Shown here one piece after another: positions 23,601-34,170 of a DNA stretch of 64,000 nucleotides. The position numbers and the translations under genes were made by a program. Origin of the DNA: Gossypium raimondii. Lineage: Eukaryota; Streptophyta; Magnoliopsida; Malvales; Malvaceae. The first letter of the stretch is position 1. Every line of letters starts with the position of its first letter. Location: NCBI RefSeq assembly GCF_025698545.1, contig NC_068575.1, forward strand, positions 54,941,980 to 55,005,979, read 5' to 3'. The notes beneath the pieces are model-generated. The model searched no databases, was not told the DNA's origin, and saw only the letters and a list, made by a program, of their open reading frames with translations.

Positions 23601-26600
23601 AGGTTGAAACTATACGGGGCAGCACCACTGGAGGGGGACGGACAGCACAAACCTTCATGAAGACTCATGGAGGAGAACGATAGCGGGAAGATGGTGCATG
23701 CACTTTCAAATGCCAGCGCGTAGGAGATGAGTAGAAACCTTTGTGGTGCGTGTGTGGGCTACACAAGCCGATTCTGGCAATGATATTTCGACCGGAGGGT
23801 CGACAAAGGCTACATAATTTAATGGGAGGGGCGATGAGAGTGGTTTAGCAGAACACCATGTGAAATTGAGAGAGAAAGAAGAAGAGAATAAAGAAGAAAT
23901 AAGGTTGTTGTTCTATTTCTATTATGGTTGTTTCAGCCGTGAGGAAAATAGAGGAAAAATAGAGAAGAGAGGGAAACATTCTAAATCCATTTCTATATAA
24001 ATGTACACCGTAATACATATGCTCTTTATACTAGTAGTTATATATATAAAGAAGGAAATATCAAAGATTACACTTCCTAATTCTATGCTAGTCCGATCCC
24101 TAAGTTTTTGCTATTCAATATGATACATTAACGTAAGATTACTATCATCAACAATAAAAATAAAATAAAAATACATAAAATTTATTTAAAATTTAAAAGA
24201 TTTTTAAAAAATTCATAAAAAGTTTTAAAAACTTGTGCATATCAACAATGAAGTATTAAAATTTAAAGGTTAGGGATGATCCCAAAAAAAAATTAAGGCC
24301 AAAATAATAATAAAATAAGTAAACATAAGAAGTGTTGGAAGACAAGGCACATGAAAAGTAGTTCCCATACTGTATGGAATAGTTCCTATTGGTTGCAAAT
24401 GAGTATATAAAGTAAAGTGCCAATGGATAGGTTGAAAGGTTCAACCATGTTTAGTGGCAAAGGGATATGGCTAGAAGGAAGGAATTGATTAGTGCGTCAC
24501 CTTTTTCTGGTTGCAAAACAAGTTACCGAGAGGCTTGTTATTGTTACAGTATCAATGTTCAATTGGCCTATGTATCAAATGGATGTGTACAAAAGGTATA
24601 CATGGAGCTTCCATCAAGATTTCACAATCATGGGGAGAATTGAGTATGTGAGTTTCTCAAGCTCCTTTATGGCTTGAAGCAAGCTTCTCACCAATGGAAT
24701 TTAAAACTTACAAAAGCTCTCTTTGGTGATGGTTACTCATAGAGGAAGCATGACTACTCAATGTTCACTAAAAGACAAGAACGTAAAATTGTTGTTTTGT
24801 TTTTATATGTGGATGATCTTGACCATACAAATGATGTTGTTTTAATATCATACTTGAAGTTCATAATACACCAGCATTTCAAAATGAAGGACCCTAGAAC
24901 CAGTAAGGTCAAAAGTTGGAATTGTTTTGAATGAGAGAAAATATGTCTCAGAACTTATTTTAGACACAAGGCTAGAGGGAGCCAAAACAGCCGGCATTCT
25001 GTTGGAAAATAAAAAACCTTCCACCAAAAATGATTATTAGCATTTGCAGATAGATACTCATGAAGTCTTTGAAGATGTAACTCTTTATCAACAGCTCATA
25101 GGAAGGCTCTTGTATTTAAAACACACAAGATCGAACATCACATATGCTGTTGACACTTTAAGCCATTTCATGTAGAAGTAAAAAACAGTCGCATTACGAA
25201 GTTGCATCCAATTGGTAAGGTATATCAAGAAGGATCCAGGACAAGGCATTCTTTTTATTGCCTTTGGTTCTCCAAAATTAGTTGCATATTGCAATTCTAA
25301 TTGGGCTTCTTGTCTTATGACTAGAAAGTCAATGATAGATTTCTATAAAAAAGCTAAGAAACTCTTTTATATCCTAGAAGTTGAAGCAAAACACTATTTC
25401 AAGGTCCTCAATCAAAGCTAAATACAGGAGGATGGCACTCACTATTGCAAAACTTGTTTAGTTATTAGGACTTGTAAAGGAAATTGGATTTGAAGACAAA
25501 AGACCCATCAAGCTGTCTATGACAATCAAGCAGCCCTTGAAATTGCTACCAATTAGACATGTTTAAGGGTAGGACTACTCATCCAAGCCCAAAGTTCTAC
25601 CCGAAATTTAAGAGTGTTTACAAAAATCCTTAGACTCGAAAAATGAGTTTGGGCAAAAGAATTGGTCAAAAAGTCGAGCTTAGACTCTAGCATTCAAGGC
25701 CTGAGCTTGGCCCTACCTATTTTTTAAGTTTGTGTTATATTATATTATGCTACTTTATATATTAAGTAATTTATAACACAAAAAAATTAAAATTTTAGTA
25801 ATAAATAATACTATAATGTAAGCATACTAAAAAAAAGATTAATTTGCCTATGGATAGAAATTAAATCTCTAGTAACAAATCTTGGCTTGGATGGAGCGAT
25901 GGTTAAAGCTCTTGTCAAATACTTATTTGGCACGGGTTCAAATTGTATTGTCCCATCCTTTACCCCTGCATAAAAGAATAATAAATGAGAAATATTTAAA
26001 ATTATTAAATATTAAATTAAAAATAATATAAATATTTTTCAAAAAAATTAAAAATTAATATTGTAATTGTAACACCTTTAACTCGTATCCGTCACCAAAA
26101 TAGGATTACAGAGTATTACCAGGGTTTACGGGTCAATCAGACAGAAATTTCAAACATTTCATTACATATCAATGCTCACAATAAAACCAATTAAAATTAT
26201 ATATATTGTCCCTTAAACGAGTCCTCAAGACTCGAAATACATATTAGAAACAAGTCGAGACTAAATCGAAAACTCAGAAAATTTTTCAGAAATATTTAAA
26301 ATTTTTAAAAGATACATGGGACACACGACCGTGTCACCTAGCTGTGTGTTACACATGGCTAAGATACACGCTTTTGTCTCTGCTCGTGTGGACAAAAATA
26401 GGCTATTTTCCAAGCCACATTTCTCATCCAATTGGTCATCAACCTAACTCAACATTTTTACATTACAATAAGTTATAACGAGGCATTCAAATCAAGCTAA
26501 GATCAAGTTTTAAACATATAATATCGTTACTTATAATCAATATGACTTTACGCATCTCAAAAGATAGATTATAACAAGTATTGGTATATTCATGTATTCA

Positions 26601-29600
26601 ATATTTTTTATGTATAATTAACTTATATGCATATTTGTACCTAAGATTTATTGAGTTAATTTGCATGATTTCTAACCAAATCACTTACCTACCAAATCTT
26701 ACCATTTGATACCAAAATGTATTCAAATACTAACATATTTAGCTATATATACTTTATATATCAAGGTACCAATTCATGATCAATTCATTGCATCCCAAAA
26801 CACATGTACATAAATGCACTTTTAGCTAACATTTCACCTTTAACCATACAACCATAAACCAAACCACACATCAAACATATAAAATAAATATGCACCAAAC
26901 CAAAATGTGCCAAAACACAAGCCAAATAAGTGGCTAATATTAACAAAACTCGTATAGGCCAACATTAACCAGAATACCTATGCATGCCATTATAACCAAA
27001 ATAAAAAAAATCTTAAAGTACCGATAGAACTGATGGATAGTATGATAAATCTCCAACAAGCTTCCAACCGATTGAGCTTTCGATAATCTGAAAAGTAAAG
27101 GAAAACATATATGTAAGCAATGTATGCTTAGTAAGCTCGTATAAACTATAATCATATCAATCCATTTCATTATGAAATTTATACGTATCAAGAATAATCC
27201 AATATTGATATTGCAATACTCATGAAGATATATTCATCAACTCACAACGTGAATAAATCCATAGCCTTACTTATACCTATTATCCCTAATATAGTAGAGT
27301 TTCCAACAACTTTATACTCTTCCAAATTTCTTTATTCTCATTTGTATTTCTTTACTTTTCACACCCATTCCATGTGTACAACACACAAGTTATAAGCATA
27401 TCATATCACCATAACCATAAGCTATTGCATTTAAACATAGCCATTTTCAAATTAATCACATGATAAATTATTTCATAAGAAATCACAAACTTAAAATTTA
27501 CCACTGCTTCATGAGCATAAGCATATTTTCATTTGAGCACTTACATTTTTAATGCATCTTATAATTAAACATATTATCATTCAATCAATAGCTTGGCACT
27601 TGCCTAAGCATCAAACAACAACACTTGTTAGCGTACTTGAACATATCTCATATAAATTCAACATCAATATCCTTATTATCTCAACATGTCACACCTGAGT
27701 TTATTACTCATCTCAACTTACATAATTTCTATGTATCAACATATCAAATATATTCATATATATACATATCATGATGTGAATCAATCTTTTACCGTTTATT
27801 CATGTACATATATCATCCATTTTCGAGTTGACACAAAATAAATATATATATCTTTCAAATTCCATAAATAAATCACCTTACCGAGGTTTTCTCATATCGA
27901 AGAACGACTTACGAATAAGAATACATCGTTTTCAGAAGCCTGAAGTTTGAACAGAAGCACATAAGTGCTAAACAGAAACCCATAAGAGTTGAATGGAAGC
28001 TCATAAGAGCTGAACAAAAACCCGTAAGGGTTAAACTGAAGCTCAAAAGAGCTGAACGGAAACCCATTAGGGTTAAACAGAAACTCATATGAGTTAACAG
28101 AAGCTCGTGAGAGCTAAAAAAAAAGTAAACACGAATGTTCGCAACAAATGCTGGACCTCGGTTTACTTGGGTAATTTTCCGTCAATTCATCCTTTGCATT
28201 TATCGTCAATTTATCTTTTGCCACAAAACGATTGTACTCAAATCCCCCGTTCTATTCATTTCGAACATTCAATTCAAATTTCATAATTTTAACAATATTT
28301 TACTTTCAACAATAGATATGAATAAATACATAATACCATTCATCAATCTAATATATAAACATTAAATTTTAACCATACGAATTTATTTGGCTAAATTGCA
28401 GAAATGTCAAAGTACATGAGCATTTTGATAATTTTTATTTTCCTCGATTTTCCATCCGACCTTGATATAAATTAATAATTTCATTCAAAATATTAATTTA
28501 GACAATAAAAAATTTATTTCATGCAATTTGGTCTTTTGACATTTTACCAAATTACCCCTAAAGTTTTATTTTTATTCAATTTAGTCCCTGAGCCTAAAAC
28601 ATGCAAATTAACCATTTTAAAACAAACCCTAGCTAGCGAATGTTCATAGTATTCAAAACATCCCATTTATGCAACAATTTCACATTAAATTCTTGTACTT
28701 TTATTAATTTAACAAATTAGTTCCTAATCGAAAAATTCATCAAAATCACTTAACAAAATACTTTTAAATAACAATTAATATCTCAAATTCATCATTTAAC
28801 ATAAAATATTTCATTAATGGAAACATCCAAAATCTTTAATAGTTTCAAAATCGAATGTATGAATTAGTTGGATCTAATTGCAACGATATCAAAATATAAA
28901 AATTATAAAAATAGGATCCATTCTACTTACATGTAAAGGAATAAAGCCAAAAACAGAAACCCCATGGCTATGGTGTTCGCTGGAATGAAATAAAATGTTT
29001 TAATTTCACTTTAATTTATGTTAATTTCCATTTAATTACAAAATTGCCATTGGTTTTATATTATTTTATCATTTCCATTCAAGTTGCCGTCCAACTATAT
29101 TAGTTTAGGCATATTTACCACCTAAGTCCTTCTTTTTATTAATCATGCCATTTAATCACTCAATTATTATAATTAGTAAGTTTTACACTATTTTCAATTT
29201 AGTCCTTTTAATTAATTAATTATTGAAGCGTTAAAAATTTTCAACAAAACTTTAATACCACCTTATTGACATTCCGTAAATATTTATAAAAATATTTACG
29301 GCTCGATTTATAAAAACGAGGTCTCGATACCTCAGTTTCTAAAACCACTTAACCTTGGATTTTACCCTTCAAACCTAATAAGTCATCATAAAACATAAAT
29401 TACTAATTCCAAAAATCTTTTCAAAACCATATCTGACTCGTAAATATTAATTAATAAAATTTACGAGCTTACTACTCGCCGGATTTGGTGGCCTCGAACC
29501 TCTGAAAAAACGAGCTGTTACAGTCAGGCTTAAAATGGGCTTGAATTTACCATCTACAAATATTAGATTTATATTTTGAGTTAGGTTAAACTTAAGCAAT

Positions 29601-30190
29601 AATAAAATATGTTAACATCATGTTTAAACCCAACTCAACTCATAAACACTTTTATTGCCAATCCAATATATCATAAAACAACTGAACATAGAGGGAGAAA
29701 ACTCAGGAAAATCTTATTCAAACCCAACATATATCCATAAAAGGGCAACTAGTAGACATCATGACAAGAAATCTTGAAATGCAGCCGCATGGTTATTTTT
29801 ACTTCTAAGTTGAGGGAGAGTGCAGAGAATCAATTAAACATGTTAATACTTGGGCTAGTTAGTAAAGGAAGTTAGCTTCATGTTGACAGGTAAATTCATT
29901 TTCAGAATTAAAAAGAAAAAGAGAATTCTCCAATCTTCTTAATCATCTCTTCTTGCACTCATCATTGAATTTTGCCAAGTATCATCCACTGAATTGTCTA
30001 GAAGTTGAAAAAGAAGATGCTTACATCGTACTGCAGGCATTATTAGAGATTCTATTAGAGGAAAGTTAGTAATTATGTTACAGACTTCATCAGATTTTCT
30101 CATCTACAGGTAAAAAAGATGGTGCTGTATGCTGTTAGTTCAACTGTGAAAGAGGCCCAAAGTCTGATGACGCCTAATTATCAGGAGTAA
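14617..30190 (+). CDS. KDM3-type (JMJ25/IBM1-like) JmjC histone H3K9 demethylase
   Basis: Exons read by eye: 14617-15099, 15336-15466, 15591-15690, 15799-15931, 16014-16077, 16172-16943, 17027-17356, 17461 to 18806 (internal frame break), 18880-18952, 19050-19135, 19232-19351, 30110-30190; phases agree at every join except inside the eighth. About 1210 residues. The N-terminus has a WRC motif (C9, KWRC, C31, H34), then a Cys-rich RING-like domain (CHQCQRN...CYDCIEKW...[13 protein letters not shown]) and a second Cys cluster (CDNC...[13 protein letters not shown]). The JmjC domain shows the Fe(II) ligands HxD (LHCDMSDA, about H665/D667) and the distal His ([10 protein letters not shown]). Plant KDM3 proteins remove H3K9me1/2 in the nucleus using 2-oxoglutarate. 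Odd points: a Ser/Asn-rich stretch of about 420 residues between the two metal-ligand exons, a frame break at 18400-18490, and a 10.76-kb last intron full of transposons. Confidence 0.9.
18400..18492 (+). other. Frame break in exon 8: unrecognised 80-bp intron or one-base indel
   Basis: From 17461 the frame runs open to a TGA at 18448-18450. The continuing coding sequence ([11 protein letters not shown]..., leading to the conserved [15 protein letters not shown]) is in another frame that opens at 18408. An intron from GT at 18410 to AG at 18489 would restore phase, but its donor (GGTGCG) is weak. A single-base indel would do the same. Confidence 0.6.
19499..19668 (+). repeat. Copia 5' LTR
   Basis: Its last 85 bases (GCATTTTCAGAATTAAAAA... 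to TTGAATTTTGACA) match the end of the 3' LTR at 29890-29977. The 5' boundary is placed at a TG by length comparison and is uncertain. Confidence 0.6.
19669..19680 (+). other. Copia primer binding site
   Basis: TGGTATCAAGGC directly after the LTR end, close to the usual initiator-Met PBS TGGTATCAGAGC. Confidence 0.7.
19830..20870 (+). pseudogene. Copia gag, broken
   Basis: Fragments in shifting frames match Copia gag: [11 protein letters not shown], then [33 protein letters not shown] and [12 protein letters not shown] decayed zinc-knuckle region follows ([17 protein letters not shown]) near 20820-20870. Several stops and frameshifts interrupt it. Confidence 0.8.
21015..21357 (+). pseudogene. 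Copia protease / pre-integrase region, broken
   Basis: [18 protein letters not shown] codons (protease DTGA region altered to DTRA or NTRA depending on frame) precede [14 protein letters not shown] and [15 protein letters not shown], typical of the gag_pre-integrase region. A stop follows at about 21357. Confidence 0.75.
21360..24424. other. Unexplained 3-kb stretch inside the Copia element
   Basis: It sits where the Copia integrase and the start of RT should be. It is AT-rich apart from about 23580-23830, which is GC-richer. I recognise no coding domain, LTR or clear terminal repeat. It probably represents one or more insertions plus loss of integrase. Confidence 0.4.
24425..25553 (+). pseudogene. 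Copia reverse transcriptase and RNase H, broken
   Basis: RT motifs are seen across frames: [22 protein letters not shown], an LLYVDDL-like LFLYVDDL at about 24800, and KMKD. RNase H-type motifs follow: [45 protein letters not shown] and [11 protein letters not shown]. The reading is cut at 25553 by the hAT-type insertion and resumes at 29663 ([16 protein letters not shown]). Confidence 0.85.
26068..29522 (-). mobile_element. Solo Ty3/gypsy LTR (3455 bp)
   Basis: It starts TGTAACACCTTTAACTCG and ends ACGAGCTGTTACA, and shares inner segments with the LTR at 369 (around 28438-28640 versus 770-970). The end is the reverse complement of the start of the solo LTR at 11017 (TGTAACAGCTCG), so orientation is opposite. 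Flanking 5-mers GTAAT and GTCAG do not match well, so the duplication has decayed or the ends differ. No internal coding region. Confidence 0.8.
27930..28115. repeat. About 21-bp hairpin minisatellite in the LTR
   Basis: Eight or so units alternate GAAGCTCATAAGAGCTGAAC and GAAACCCATAAGGGTTGAAC types. Each has a short inverted repeat (AGCTC/GAGCT or ACCC/GGGT) around a CATAA-like loop. Confidence 0.85.
29807..29820 (+). other. Copia polypurine tract
   Basis: AAGTTGAGGGAGAG immediately before the TG of the 3' LTR, the usual Copia form. Confidence 0.8.
29821..29977 (+). repeat. Copia 3' LTR (157 bp)
   Basis: TGCAGAGAATC...ATTTTGCCA; its second half matches 19580-19668. The host intron resumes at 29978. 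Confidence 0.75.
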
Positions 30191-31389
30191 GATATATGTA
30201 AACTTTTAGAATCTTAATTTGGGGTTCAATAGTTTAGCCTGTAAATATCCAAAGGATGGGGTTGTTCATAGTTGGATTGCGTTATTTTACCGGCCTTTTT
30301 GCACCAATCACCTTGTAAATGTTTTGTCATGCAGAATGTTAATGGTTAGCAGACATAATTTAGCCATGATAGAACAATAACAACATTGGCCAGCTTTTTT
30401 GTTCTTTCTGTAATTTGCAACTCTCTATCTATAAATCTAATAGCTGCACCTCACATATGACACAGACAAATCGAGTAAGTGTCGGAACATGCAAAGTTTA
30501 AGTCGAGTTCATGTATTATATCAGTAGTACTTATAGTTATTCAAATATAGGTTTTAGATTTAAATGTCTAATTTAAATATGTTTATGCTTATACCTATTA
30601 TTTAAATGAATTCTTTTAAAAATTTATATTATTTTTGTTAATATTTAGTGATTTTCTATAAACATTTTTTCAATGTATTATATTAAAATTTTAGAGGTAA
30701 ACAACCATATTTTAATATTTACATTATGATTTTTCAATTATTTTTATTTTATATATAAATCATATAATATAGATAAAAGAAAAAGGAGATTTTATTATAA
30801 ACTTGAAAATGAAACTAGATCAAATCAAGTTATGGTTCATTTTAAAATAAATTTTTAGTTTAAACTTAATATTTTTATCAAATCCTCAAAATGAATATTC
30901 TGATTTTTAAATAAATATAAGTGATTAGCTTTAAACGGATTCTTGATGAGAGGGGAGGGGTAACCTGAATTCGTGGTGTAAGCATATGAATTTGGTTTCT
31001 AAGTGTAAAATTCAAATCATAAGGTTCAACATCGTGGTTGCTTATCTCATCTATTAATTATATGGTCGAGGTCTTAATCCTCATTTATTAGAATAGAACA
31101 CATTTTGTGATAAACTATTTATCTCTTCAAAGAGGACTCTCGACGAGAGTTAAAAAAAATTATTTTATTACAGTCACTAATAACAAAATTAGATTGAGAA
31201 ATTAAAATTTAAATGAAAATGTTTCAAAATTAAAACATAAAAACTCAAAGTCAAATTTGAAAAAAGTAATTTAAATATTTTAATTAAAATATATTATTTA
31301 ACAAAACAGTGAAAATATATTTAGAAAAAAAGACTAAAATATTAAAAAATCTCTTGAAAATAATTTAAAATGAATTGAGCTTTAATTAA
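30191..31389. other. 3' flank of the KDM3-type gene and AT-rich spacer
   Basis: The first few hundred bases are a plausible 3' UTR. The rest is AT-rich and carries no gene that I can recognise. Confidence 0.5.
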
Positions 31390-32520
31390 AAGTCCAATCA
31401 ATTAAATTTTTAATTAAAATTTAACAATAAATTGGGATATTTGTAATTGTCATTTCCGTTAAGGTCCTTATGAGCTCGTTAAGTCCTTGCTAACTTGTTT
31501 GATTAATCCACGTGGCAATTAGATTAGAAATTATTCTATTATTACGTTTTTTAATGCCATGAAATTTAAAATTAAATTAATAAATTTATGAAATAAAAAA
31601 GAAAAAAAAGTATAAACGAAAAAAAAAAATCTTCTTCCCACCATCGACCGCTCAAACCCCCATCGTGGCCACACTCCGGCTTCCGTTTGCGTCAGCAACG
31701 CCACCGAAAGGAAGGTCTCCTCATCCTGTTCAACTTCCGCGATCAAGATTTCCGAGAACCAAGCCCAAAGTGCTCAAAATCAAACCTTTAGCCTCGACCT
31801 GCCTATGCTCCTATCTCCTAATCTGGCCGTTGATCCGACCGTTAACTTTCGACCGTTCGGATTAAGCAAAAAAAATTCCGAACCTCATATTCTCTAACTT
31901 CTGATTTTTTTTCCTTTTTTGATGCAGACTTCAACTCGGGTCTCTCTTCTCTTTTCTTTTTTATTTTGTTTGCTGAGATTTTGGTTCATGGTTTCTTATG
32001 ATTTGGTATCTATTATTGTTTTGGGTATTTTGGTTTGATTAAGTCTCGAGTTTGGTAAAATGGGTCAAGGTTTGAGGATGATGGTGAGGTTCTTGATGAG
32101 CAACAGTGCAGGGGGATTACTGGTTGATGGTGAGTTGTTAGGATTATGGGTTGCTGGTTGATGGTGAGCTGTGAGGAGTTGGGTTTAAAGGTGATTGATG
32201 ATGGGTTAATGGTGGTGATGAATGCAAATGGTGGAGTATTCGAAAGGATAATGGTGAAAATGGTAATGGTGGCCATGTGGGGCTTAATAGTTGCCGGTAA
32301 TTGATGCCAAAGAGGTGGTCTGGTTTGATTGATGGTTGCCCGGAAAATTAAGGTTTTTTTTTTTAAATTTCTTAATTCTTTAATTTATTCACCAAAAAGA
32401 AAATCTGATCCAATCACATGTCGTCATGTGGATTAATCAAACAACTCAGGAGTTGGCCTCAACGGACAAGGGCCCAAGTGATTGATTGTTAAATTTTCAA
32501 TTAAGAGACTTTTTCAACCA
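31390..32520. mobile_element. Probable long-TIR (Mutator-like) non-autonomous element
   Basis: TTGTTTGATTAATCCACGTG at 31496 is inverted at 32432 (CATGTGGATTAATCAAACAA). The similarity extends outward on both sides (CCGTTAAGG / CCTCAACGG; AAAATTTAACAAT / ATTGTTAAATTTT), with a gap of roughly 30 bases. The interior has a GC-rich block at 31650-31860 and a GGTTGATGGTGA-rich block at 32080-32230. No transposase; element ends and target duplication were not resolved. Confidence 0.5.
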
Positions 32521-32983
32521 GGGTTCAATTGATTTTATATCATTAAAAATGGGCTTTTTTAGTACTTTAGCAAAAAAAGAAAAAGAAAAAAACAGAACAG
32601 ATGACTATATTAGCAATTACCGCTCGAACGGTGCGTTTGAGTGGCCGATTGTCTTTGACTCATTTCGCAGTCAGCTCTCTCAGTCTAGCCGTTACATTAC
32701 GTTCTCGTAGTCGTAGACTCGAACTGACTGACACTCTCACTAGTCACTGCAATCTACCGAAAATTCCAGTTTTGTATTGCTCAACCTGTTTTCTTTCACC
32801 TTCTAATGCTATAATTTCAGCTTATTTTCACAAATTTTTAAAACATAAAATATCGCAACTTCCCCCTTCCCATCATTAACCCTAATTTGTTTGTGAAAAT
32901 GCCTGAATAAGAACCTGCTTTCATTTGAGAATTAAGATCCTAAAGCTGTAACTTTTTTTGTCTCAGTCTTGATTATTGGTGTC

Positions 32984-34022
32984 ATGTTTCTTCGTCGACT
33001 TGCTGTGATAGTTCCTCGCTCTACAAGGTTCTTCAGCAGTAAAGATAGCCTTGACCTTGCAAGCACCGTAGCTGAACTCAATAAGGTATTGCTATTATGT
33101 GTTTATAAGAACTAAGAGATATCCATTGTTTTCTTATTCTTTGTTTGTTCGTTAATTAACGTTTGCGGCAATATGACAATTATTGAACCGAAACCATAAG
33201 GATTTGTTTGTTTTTTCTTTGATTTGATGTATCTAATTGAAGCCGCGGTTCAATGCCTCTTATTTTGTCTCACCATGACAAGTGCTATGCCTATTATCAA
33301 AATCTACTACAAATACTTTACTCTCAACAGAAACTAGAATGCATGTGATTATGTCCAAATTTTGGTTTCAGGAAATGGAATCTGTCTTTGGTGAACCTCC
33401 TCCAGACGGACTAGCCAATTCTGGAAATAGAAGCTGTATGGCTCAAGATGCCCACCATAACTCTCATGTTATTTTGGGTTCTACTAATGATAAGTTTGCA
33501 GCTCAAGAACTGAGCTCTATATCTCATCTTTTAGGTGAAAATACGCCTGGTCTGACCCATGTTGGCAGCACAGGGAAAGCCCAAATGGTAGATGTCTCAC
33601 CCAAAGAAACTAGTAGCAGAACTGCTATTGCTAGTTGTAAAGTAGTTTTGGGGAAAAAGGTGTTTGATTTGGTCTTGGCCAACCAGATGGCTAAGGGGGA
33701 TGTTCTTACTGTGGCAAAAATTGCTGGCATAAATGGGGCGAAGCACACCAGCACTCTCATCCCTCTATGCCACAACATCACTTTGGCTCATGTTCGTGTT
33801 GACCTAAGACTTGATCCTGAGGATTTTAGTGTTGAAATAGAAGGAGAAGCGGCTAGCACAGGTAAAACGGGGGTTGAGATGGAAGCAATGACAGCTGTGA
33901 GTATAGCGGGATTAACCGTGTACGACATGTGCAAGGCCGCTTCGAAAGATATCCAGGTCACAGATATACGGCTTGAGCGTAAAACTGGTGGGAAGACTGG
34001 ATATTGGTGCAGGGAGGAATAA
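32984..34022 (+). CDS. CNX3: Cyclic pyranopterin monophosphate synthase (MoaC/CNX3), mitochondrial
   Basis: Two exons, 32984-33085 and 33372-34022, joined in phase 0 (AATAAG|GTATTG ... TTTCAG|GAAATG), give 250 residues. The N-terminus MFLRRLAVIVPRSTRFFSS is Arg/Ser-rich and free of acids, as for a mitochondrial presequence. The MoaC domain starts at about residue 106 (MVDVS) and runs to the C-terminus. It contains KGDVLTVAKIAGI, TSTLIPLCHNI, the GVEMEAM segment and YDMCKA with the catalytic Asp and Lys (D219, K222), then RKTGGKTG. MoaC converts the GTP-derived 3',8-cyclo intermediate made with MoaA/CNX2 into cPMP, the first stable molybdenum cofactor precursor. No damage is seen. Confidence 0.94.
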
Positions 34023-34164
34023 GATTTTGAGAGAGTGCTGCCAAAATGTAATGGGTATTAGTATTTTAGTAGATATTTGCATTTTTTTTAGCAGAATGGT
34101 AGTATTCTCTGTTCTTTTAAACATTAAACTTGGTGGCTTATTTCATGATTTCATTAAAATTTAC

Positions 34165-34170
34165 AATAAA
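34165..34170 (+). terminator. Candidate polyadenylation signal for CNX3
   Basis: AATAAA lies 143 bp after the stop codon, a normal 3' UTR length. Plant signals are loose, so this is only a candidate. Confidence 0.4.

Larger units (their letters stand above)
25554..29654. mobile_element. hAT-type non-autonomous element split by a solo LTR
   Basis: It interrupts Copia pol precisely. Ends: TAGACATGTTTAAGGG (left) and, read inward from the right, TAAAAGTGTTTATGAG, a decayed form of the hAT terminus CAGRGGTGTTCATGGG. Flanks CTACCAAT (25546-25553) and TTGCCAAT (29655-29662) form an 8-bp duplication with two transition differences. Without the LTR inside, it is about 650 bp and encodes nothing. Confidence 0.72.
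19499..29977 (+). mobile_element. Decayed Ty1/copia retrotransposon with nested insertions
   Basis: Same strand as the host gene. Order: short 5' LTR (about 19499-19668), PBS, gag, zinc knuckle, protease/pre-integrase region, an unexplained 3-kb stretch, RT-RNase H, then (after a hAT insertion) the last pol codons, PPT and 3' LTR (29821-29977). The protease-integrase-RT order is Copia. Frames are broken throughout; the integrase core is absent. The exact 5' LTR start is uncertain and no target duplication is visible. Confidence 0.85.
19352..30109 (+). other. 10.76-kb last intron with nested transposons
   Basis: The donor is GAG|GTAAGAAA at 19352 and the acceptor CATCTACAG|GTAAAAAAG at 30109; both lie in phase 0. 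Ignoring the splice gives a stop 13 codons on, while the joined exons give the conserved C-terminus [19 protein letters not shown]. The intron contains a Copia element (about 19499-29977) with a hAT-type element and a gypsy solo LTR nested inside it. Confidence 0.85.

Noticed and set aside
26063..29527. Clear target duplication for the solo LTR in the demethylase intron
   Set aside because: GTAAT and GTCAG match at only three of five bases, so I do not claim it.
32013..32276. 87-codon minus-strand frame at the right side of the long-TIR element
   Set aside because: It arises from GGTTGATGGTGA-type repeats, is Thr/Ile/Pro-biased and has no recognisable domain.
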